From positions 1 through 10,014 of the forward strand of contig JALURH010000168.1 in the NCBI GenBank assembly GCA_027017025.1: a stretch of 10,014 nucleotides of DNA, given 5' to 3'. The notes beneath the pieces were generated by a model. The model did not search any database. It was not told the DNA's origin and worked only from the letters and a program-made list of their open reading frames with translations. Source of the DNA: Thermofilaceae archaeon. Lineage in GTDB: Archaea; Thermoproteota; Thermoprotei; Thermofilales; Thermofilaceae. Numbering within the stretch: the first letter of the stretch is position 1; every line of letters starts with the position of its first letter. Positions 6,871 through 10,014 of this stretch are shown here, piece by piece. Made by a program: the position numbers and the translations under genes.

Positions 6871-7103
6871 TCATCTAGGGATTTATTAGCCTCTTATTTA
6901 GCTTCAAAGCCCAGATAAAATACATACAAGAACATCTATAAGCCTAAACAACATAAAAAGACACAATCTAATACAAAAAACCATAATTCAATGTTCTAGC
7001 CCTAAAAATTCTGATTTCCCCAAGAGATCTATTCTTGCATGTAATTCTGATTTTCTCTGGCATCCACTAATAGGGACTTTTGTTCAATATTATTATGGAA
7101 GTA

Positions 7104-7152
7104 ATGAGCAGGGGTCAGACTCAGGGGTGTAGCTCATGCAACTCACTACCCC
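7104..7152. repeat. Overlapping inverted repeats upstream of uS19
   Basis: ATGAGC (7104-7109) pairs with GCTCAT (7132-7137). Alternatively GGGG (7124-7127) and TAG (7130-7132) pair with CTACCCC (7146-7152) around a 2-nt bulge. The segment is clearly richer in G+C than its surroundings. In an AT-rich thermophile that can mark structured RNA or a mobile-element end. No known RNA family is recognised. Confidence 0.35.
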
Positions 7153-7189
7153 ACCGTATTCCTCATCCCCTATCTTAGTCTAGGTAATG

Positions 7190-7196
7190 TTTAAAT
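7190..7196 (+). promoter_or_regulatory. TATA-like box for uS19
   Basis: TTTAAAT begins 41 nt before the uS19 ATG, the same spacing as elsewhere in the window. It suggests uS19 has gained its own promoter now that it is separated from uL2. Confidence 0.5.
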
Positions 7197-7230
7197 CTTA
7201 ATTTTATCTCTTGTGGTTAGGTGTTAATTA

Positions 7231-7647
7231 ATGGAGGCTGCTTTAGGTAGGTTCCGGTTTAGAGGATACACTGTGGAAGAGCTCCAGCAGATGCCCTTAG
7301 AGAAGTTTATAGAGTTACTTCCATCGAGACAAAGGAGGTCTCTACTAAGAGGCTTCACTCCAGAGCAGAGAAAGCTTCTAGAGAAAATTAGGAAAGCGAA
7401 AAAGAGACTTAAAGAGGGTAAGCGTCCCCCAGTAATAAGGACCCATGTTAGAGATATGGTTATAATACCTGAGATGATAGGCCTAACCATACATGTATAC
7501 AATGGAAAGGAATTTGTACCAGTTGAAATTACTCCTGAGAGAGTGGGGCACTATTTAGGAGAGTTTGCACTCACTACCAAGAAAGTTGAACATGGAGAAC
7601 CAGGACTGAAAGCTACAAGATCATCAATGTTTCTGCCATTAAAGTAG
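7231..7647 (+). CDS. rps19: Small ribosomal subunit protein uS19 (S19)
   Basis: uS19 lies in the 30S head, binds 16S rRNA with uS13 and contacts the A-site tRNA region. The 138-residue product has the archaeal N-terminal extension FRFRGYTVEELQQMPLEKFI, then LLPSRQRRSLLRGFTPEQRK. The conserved core is PPVIRTHVRDMVIIPEMIG, then IHVYNGKEFVPVEITPERVG with HYLGEFALTTKKVEHGEPG, and the tail SSMFLPLK. Length is normal. AGGTG (7219-7223) lies 7 nt before ATG 7231. Upstream is the long gap after uL2. Downstream, uL22 and uS3 would normally follow, but the uL11 operon begins instead, so a cluster junction lies just after this gene. Confidence 0.97.
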   Translation: MEAALGRFRFRGYTVEELQQMPLEKFIELLPSRQRRSLLRGFTPEQRKLLEKIRKAKKRLKEGKRPPVIRTHVRDMVIIPEMIGLTIHVYNGKEFVPVEITPERVGHYLGEFALTTKKVEHGEPGLKATRSSMFLPLK

Positions 7648-7654
7648 CAGAAAA

Positions 7655-7663
7655 CAAAAATAT
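7655..7663 (+). promoter_or_regulatory. Possible TATA-like box for the uL11 operon
   Basis: The A-rich stretch AAAAATAT, 30-38 nt before the uL11 ATG, is the best promoter candidate in the 45-nt gap. The T-tract at 7666-7670 may instead be a weak end signal for the uS19 transcript. Read-through from uS19 is also possible. Confidence 0.3.
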
Positions 7664-7692
7664 CCTTTTTACTTCTCATTGGGGGTGTATAT

Positions 7693-8223
7693 ATGTCAAG
7701 CCCGAGCAAGAAGACATTTAATTTCCTAGTTGAGGGTGGAAAAGCTACAGCGGGTCCGCCTATACGGCTATAGAGCCGGGGCTAAGGACCCGCTCTAGGA
7801 CCTCTAGGCTTAAATGTAATGGCGGTGGTCAATAAGATAAATGAGCTTACTCGCGACTTTGCTGGAATGAGGGTACCTGTAAAGGTTACCGTTGATGTGG
7901 AGAAAAAAACATTTGAAGTCGAGGTTGGTACACCAACAACAGCTGCATTAATTGTTAAGGAGTTAAAAATAAGCAAAGGTGCTCAACAGCCAGGTAGGGA
8001 GGCTGTAGGTAACCTCTCACTTGAACAGGTTATTAAAATAGCTTTAATAAAGAAGAATGATATCAGGGCGAAAACACTTAAAGCAGCGGTAAAAACCGTA
8101 ATAGGGACAGCTCTGAGTATGGGGGTAACAATAGATGGGAAGAGTCCGAAGGATATACTACATGAGATTGATGAAGGTGTTCATGATGAAGTCTTTAAAG
8201 AATATGAAAGTGAGTGGAGGTGA
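7693..8223 (+). CDS. rpl11: Large ribosomal subunit protein uL11 (L11), split by a 21-nt intron: join 7693-7763, 7785-8223
   Basis: uL11 forms the GTPase-associated centre at the base of the ribosomal stalk with 23S rRNA and uL10. Exon 1 gives 23 codons plus two bases (start MSSPSKKTFNFLVEGGKATA). Exon 2 supplies the third base of an Ile codon and continues GPALGPLGLNVMAVVNKINE, then VKVTVDVEKKTFEVEVGTPT, VGNLSLEQVIKIALIKKNDI and TALSMGVTIDGKSPKDI. The joined product has 169 residues, normal for archaea. Unspliced, frame is kept but TAG (7771-7773) and TAA (7783-7785) stop translation after 26 residues. ATG 7693 has GGGTG (7683-7687) 5 nt upstream. A call starting at ATG 7819 would lose 35 conserved residues and has no SD. 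The uL1 SD overlaps the stop. The same conserved sequence on both sides of the gap makes the gene assignment certain; splicing is a prediction. Confidence 0.95.
7764..7784 (+). other. 21-nt bulge-helix-bulge intron in the uL11 mRNA
   Basis: The RNA around this segment forms a canonical archaeal splicing-endonuclease substrate. The outer helix pairs 7749-7757 with 7786-7794 (9 bp, perfect) and lies wholly in exon sequence. The central helix pairs 7758-7761 (GCCU) with 7779-7782 (GGGC; 3 Watson-Crick pairs plus one U-G). Bulges are AUA (7762-7764) and UAA (7783-7785). The inner helix CGGCU/AGCCG (7765-7769 with 7774-7778) is capped by the loop AUAG. Cutting each bulge after its second base removes 7764-7784 and joins AT to A, giving an Ile codon and restoring the conserved Gly-Pro-Pro-Ile-Gly-Pro loop. 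BHB introns are common in archaeal tRNA and rRNA but rare in mRNA; crenarchaeal cbf5 is the established example. Confidence 0.93.
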
Positions 8224-8228
8224 AAGTC

Positions 8229-8894
8229 ATGAGTTCCTTAATGCTTAAGCATGAGGGGATAAGTAGGGCCATAGGTGAAGCTATTAAGCTAGCTAAACCT
8301 AGGCGGTTCAAACAAAGTGTTGAGTTAATAGTAAAACTAAAGGATATTGACGTTAGAAAACCTGAGAATAGGATAAACACTATCGTAACTCTGCCTAATC
8401 CACCCAAAGATAAGCTAGCAAAAGTTGCTGTAATAGCATCTGGAGATTTAGCACTAAGAGCTAAGGAGGCAGAGGCAGATATTGTAATAGATAAAGACGA
8501 GTTACAGACAATTGCTAGTGATAAGAAAAGAGCTAAGAAAATTGCTAAAGCTTATGATTTCTTCGTAGCACAAGCAGATCTTATGCCGCTTATTGGAAGA
8601 CTCTTAGGACGTTATCTAGGGCCAAGAGGTAAGATGCCTACACCTATACCCCCTAATGTCGATGTAAAACCCTTTATAGAACGCTTTAGAAGATCAGTTA
8701 GAGTTAGAATAAAAAATGATCCTCAAGTAATGTGTCGTATAGGTATTGAGGATCAAAGCCCGGACGAGCTCGCTGAGAATGTTCTAGCAGTAATAAATGC
8801 ATTACTCAAGAAGTTTCAACCACAGAACATAGAGAAAGTTTATGTAAAACTAACAATGGGGCCCGCAGTAAGGGTGGAAAAGAAGAAAGGGTGA
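8229..8894 (+). CDS. rpl1: Large ribosomal subunit protein uL1 (L1)
   Basis: uL1 forms the mobile L1 stalk that helps release deacylated tRNA from the E site; in several archaea it also represses its own operon by binding the mRNA. The 221-residue product shows FKQSVELIVKLKDIDVRKPE with NRINTIVTLPNPP, then AEADIVIDKDELQTIASDKK and FVAQADLMPLIGRLLGRYLG. The signature PRGKMPTPIPPN and the C-terminal VRVRIKNDPQVMCRIG with VYVKLTMGPAVRV complete the match. ATG 8229 is chosen because a near-perfect GGAGGTGA (8216-8223) lies about 6 nt upstream, overlapping the uL11 stop. The further upstream GTG 8214 lies before that SD and is rejected. No clear copy of the L1-binding rRNA mimic was identified in the leader. 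The uL10 gene follows almost without a gap. Confidence 0.96.
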   Translation: MSSLMLKHEGISRAIGEAIKLAKPRRFKQSVELIVKLKDIDVRKPENRINTIVTLPNPPKDKLAKVAVIASGDLALRAKEAEADIVIDKDELQTIASDKKRAKKIAKAYDFFVAQADLMPLIGRLLGRYLGPRGKMPTPIPPNVDVKPFIERFRRSVRVRIKNDPQVMCRIGIEDQSPDELAENVLAVINALLKKFQPQNIEKVYVKLTMGPAVRVEKKKG

Positions 8895-8899
8895 TGGAT

Positions 8900-9787
8900 A
8901 TGATACGAGTTGAATATGAAAGGACTAGGCCAATACCTCAGAGGAAGATAAAGGCTGTAAAGGAGTTACAGGAATATTTGAAAAGCTACAGATATCTTCT
9001 CTTAGTGAGTATTACTGGTGTTACAGCACCTGTGCTCCATGAAACACGTAATATTCTCAGGGAGAGAGGTAGTATACTTAAAGTTATTAAAAACAAAATA
9101 TTCCTCAAAGCCATAGAATCGCTGGGTGTAAATGGACTAAAGGATCTAGCTTCGTTCTTAGTGGGGCAAAATGCCTCAATATTTACGAATGAAAATCCGT
9201 TTGAAGTAAAACTATATCTCGATAAGAAGAAGATATATAGAGAGGCTAGAGCAGGAGATATAGCAACCAACCCCATTGTAATTCCAGCTGGTAATACAGG
9301 TATACCGCCAGGACCTATGATAAGCCTTTTTAACAAGTTAAAGATACCAATGAGGATTCAGGAAGGTAGTATATGGGTAACGTCAGATACAGTGGTTGCA
9401 AAACCAGGGGATGTTATATCTCCAGAACTAGCTGAGCTCTTAACCAAACTAGGTATAAAACCCATAGAATCTAGTGTAAAGGTTAAAGCAATCTATCTTG
9501 ATGGAAGAGTTATAAAAGCTGAGGATATAGAGTTGGATCCCGAGAAATATAGAGGAGATATAGCTAATGCATATATTTCGGCACTAAACCTTGCCATAAA
9601 TGCTGGAATCCCATTACCAGAGACTCTTGAATTTAGTATAAAGAAAGCCCATATATGTGCACTGAGCTTAGCAATAAACGCTGGAGTACTAACTATAGAG
9701 ACTGCTCCATATATATTGGCGAAGGCTCAAGCCATAGCTACATATCTCCTTGAAGAAGTAAAGAGGAAACATCCAGAGATAAGTTAA
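8900..9787 (+). CDS. rpl10: Large ribosomal subunit stalk protein uL10 (P0), lacking the usual C-terminal tail
   Basis: uL10 anchors the ribosomal stalk: its N-terminal domain binds 23S rRNA with uL11 and its C-terminal helices carry P1 (L12) dimers. The 295-residue product has VKELQEYLKSYRYLLLVSIT, KVIKNKIFLKAIES, the archaeal insert with VIPAGNTGIPPGPMI, VVAKPGDVISPELAELLTKL, and the spine helices ISALNLAINAGIPLPETLEF and ALSLAINAGVLTIETAPYIL. It then stops at LLEEVKRKHPEIS. Archaeal P0 is usually about 335-345 residues, with an acidic Glu/Lys-rich linker and a hydrophobic end of the GLGALFG type that recruits elongation factors; both are absent and are not encoded downstream in any frame. 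ATG 8900 lies 6 nt after GGTG (8890-8893); GTG 8891 and ATG 8894 overlap that SD. Confidence 0.94.
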   Translation: MIRVEYERTRPIPQRKIKAVKELQEYLKSYRYLLLVSITGVTAPVLHETRNILRERGSILKVIKNKIFLKAIESLGVNGLKDLASFLVGQNASIFTNENPFEVKLYLDKKKIYREARAGDIATNPIVIPAGNTGIPPGPMISLFNKLKIPMRIQEGSIWVTSDTVVAKPGDVISPELAELLTKLGIKPIESSVKVKAIYLDGRVIKAEDIELDPEKYRGDIANAYISALNLAINAGIPLPETLEFSIKKAHICALSLAINAGVLTIETAPYILAKAQAIATYLLEEVKRKHPEIS

Positions 9788-9819
9788 CGAGCATTATATC
9801 TATAAGTTTTACGTGAACC

Positions 9820-9824
9820 TTTTT
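9820..9824 (+). terminator. T-tract, possible end of the uL11-uL1-uL10 transcript
   Basis: TTTTT lies 33 nt after the uL10 stop in the 84-nt gap before alaS. Archaeal terminators are often simple T-runs without a strong hairpin. Several T-runs occur in this AT-rich DNA, so support is limited. Confidence 0.25.
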
Positions 9825-9827
9825 AGA

Positions 9828-9834
9828 TTAATTT
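9828..9834 (+). promoter_or_regulatory. Possible TATA-like box for alaS
   Basis: TTAATTT begins 44 nt before the alaS ATG, matching the spacing of other promoters here, but the sequence is a weaker match. TTATATC (9850-9856) is nearer and probably too close to be used. Confidence 0.25.
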
Positions 9835-9871
9835 CCTATTCACCTATAGTTATATCCTAGGTGATTAAGTG

Positions 9872-10014
9872 ATGGAGGAAAACTTAATTGATCTCCCCTT
9901 CTTCATAGATAGAGGCTTCTATAAGAAGAAGTGTAGGGTTTGTGGTAGAATATTCTGGACGCTTAATCCAGATAGGGAAGTCTGTGGTGATCAACCCTCA
10001 GAGGATTATGGTTT
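9872..10014 (+). CDS. alaS: Alanyl-tRNA synthetase, N-terminal 47 residues (runs off window)
   Basis: AlaRS charges tRNA-Ala, reading the G3-U70 base pair. Only the archaeal-type N-terminal extension is visible: LPFFIDRGFYKKKCRVCGRI followed by FWTLNPDREVCGD, which has the characteristic CxxC and the later CGD. ATG 9872 has a full AGGTGAT SD (9859-9865) 6 nt upstream. The catalytic, editing and C-terminal domains lie beyond the window. Relatives usually have a fourth Cys shortly after CGD (as in Pro-Pro-Cys); here the position reads Gln-Pro-Ser. Position directly after the L11 operon is typical of crenarchaea, although rpl12 normally intervenes. Confidence 0.92.
   Translation, partial: MEENLIDLPFFIDRGFYKKKCRVCGRIFWTLNPDREVCGDQPSEDYG

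Larger units (their letters stand above)
6724..7189. other. Non-coding gap between uL2 and uS19 with hairpins and decayed sequence
   Basis: In most archaea uL2 and uS19 are almost touching; here 507 nt separate them and no intact gene is present on either strand. The first 150 nt carry a possible minus-strand protein tail and G/C-rich inverted repeats. About 6900-7000 is A-rich and featureless. An 11-nt sequence (AATTCTGATTT) occurs twice, at 7007-7017 and 7043-7053. A second hairpin-rich stretch lies at 7104-7152. TTTTT at 6786-6790 could end the uL2 transcript. The pattern suggests inserted DNA that has decayed, but an unrecognised non-coding RNA is also possible. Confidence 0.5.

Noticed and set aside
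7007..7053. CRISPR-like repeat (AATTCTGATTT twice, 36 nt apart)
   Set aside because: Only two copies of 11 nt with no third unit; too short and too few for a CRISPR array.
7124..7152. tRNA-like start (GGGGTGTAGCTCA) upstream of uS19
   Set aside because: There is no matching D-arm partner, anticodon arm or T-arm with TTC; the following sequence cannot fold as a cloverleaf.
7104..7170. C/D-box guide RNA on the minus strand
   Set aside because: CTGA-like D boxes are present, but the C box (GGATGAGG) departs from RUGAUGA and no clear C'/D' pair is visible, so it is not reported as a feature.
7693..8223. uL11 as a pseudogene or sequencing error because of two internal stop codons
   Set aside because: The interruption is exactly 21 nt, sits inside a perfect bulge-helix-bulge fold, and canonical removal gives the conserved protein with no change elsewhere. 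Random damage would not do this.
7819..8223. uL11 starting at ATG 7819
   Set aside because: It would drop the N-terminal strand and the Gly-Pro-Pro loop, both of which are encoded just upstream, and no SD precedes 7819.
8214..8228. uL1 starting at GTG 8214
   Set aside because: That codon lies before the strong GGAGGTGA site, which points to ATG 8229; the extra residues are not typical of the family.
9740..9871. A second intron hiding the missing tail of uL10
   Set aside because: I looked for an acidic stretch or a GLGALFG-type ending after 9787 in all frames and found none, and no bulge-helix-bulge pairing is evident.

Overview
The window comes from a thermophilic archaeon, most likely a crenarchaeote (Thermoprotei; order not determinable here, though a Desulfurococcales-like lineage would fit). 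Signs of this are archaeal-type ribosomal proteins throughout, an archaeal SecY, and a COG2106 SPOUT methyltransferase beside rpl3. Other signs are TATA-like boxes 37-45 nt before start codons, GGTG/AGGTGAT Shine-Dalgarno (SD) sites, and heavy use of AGA/AGG and ATA codons. DNA composition is AT-rich. Nearly every gene serves translation or protein export.

Layout. Positions 1-472 (minus strand) hold the N-terminal part of uS5. It is divergent from uL15-SecY (616-2513); in most archaea uS5 lies in the same direction upstream of uL15. Next come a small winged-helix protein (2578-2790), a 34-codon very basic ORF (2835-2939) and a SPOUT RNA methyltransferase (2950-3792). An S10-type run follows: uL3, uL4, uL23, uL2 (3896-6723). 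A 507-base non-coding gap with hairpins and a possible transposase-tail remnant separates uL2 from uS19 (7231-7647). After uS19, where uL22 and uS3 normally lie, the L11 operon begins: uL11, uL1, uL10 (7693-9787). The start of alaS (from 9872) closes the window.

Main discovery. The uL11 gene (7693-8223) is interrupted by 21 bases (7764-7784) that put two in-frame stops inside the universally conserved Gly-Pro-Pro loop. The surrounding RNA folds into a textbook bulge-helix-bulge: a 9-bp outer helix, a 3-nt bulge, a 4-bp central helix, a second 3-nt bulge, and a 5-bp inner helix with a 4-nt loop. Cutting each bulge after its second base and joining the ends restores the expected Ala-Gly-Pro-Pro-Ile-Gly-Pro-Ala-Leu-Gly sequence exactly. 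This is therefore a predicted archaeal splicing-endonuclease intron in a ribosomal-protein mRNA. A routine gene call would start uL11 at 7819 and lose its first 35 residues.

Other points. uL10 (P0) stops just after its P1-binding helices and lacks the acidic linker and C-terminal GTPase-recruiting tail. The rpl12 (P1) gene usually found between uL10 and alaS is also absent. The uS5 leader can form a hairpin that buries its SD site. The ribosomal clusters are unusually broken up and re-joined, with separate promoters at the junctions.
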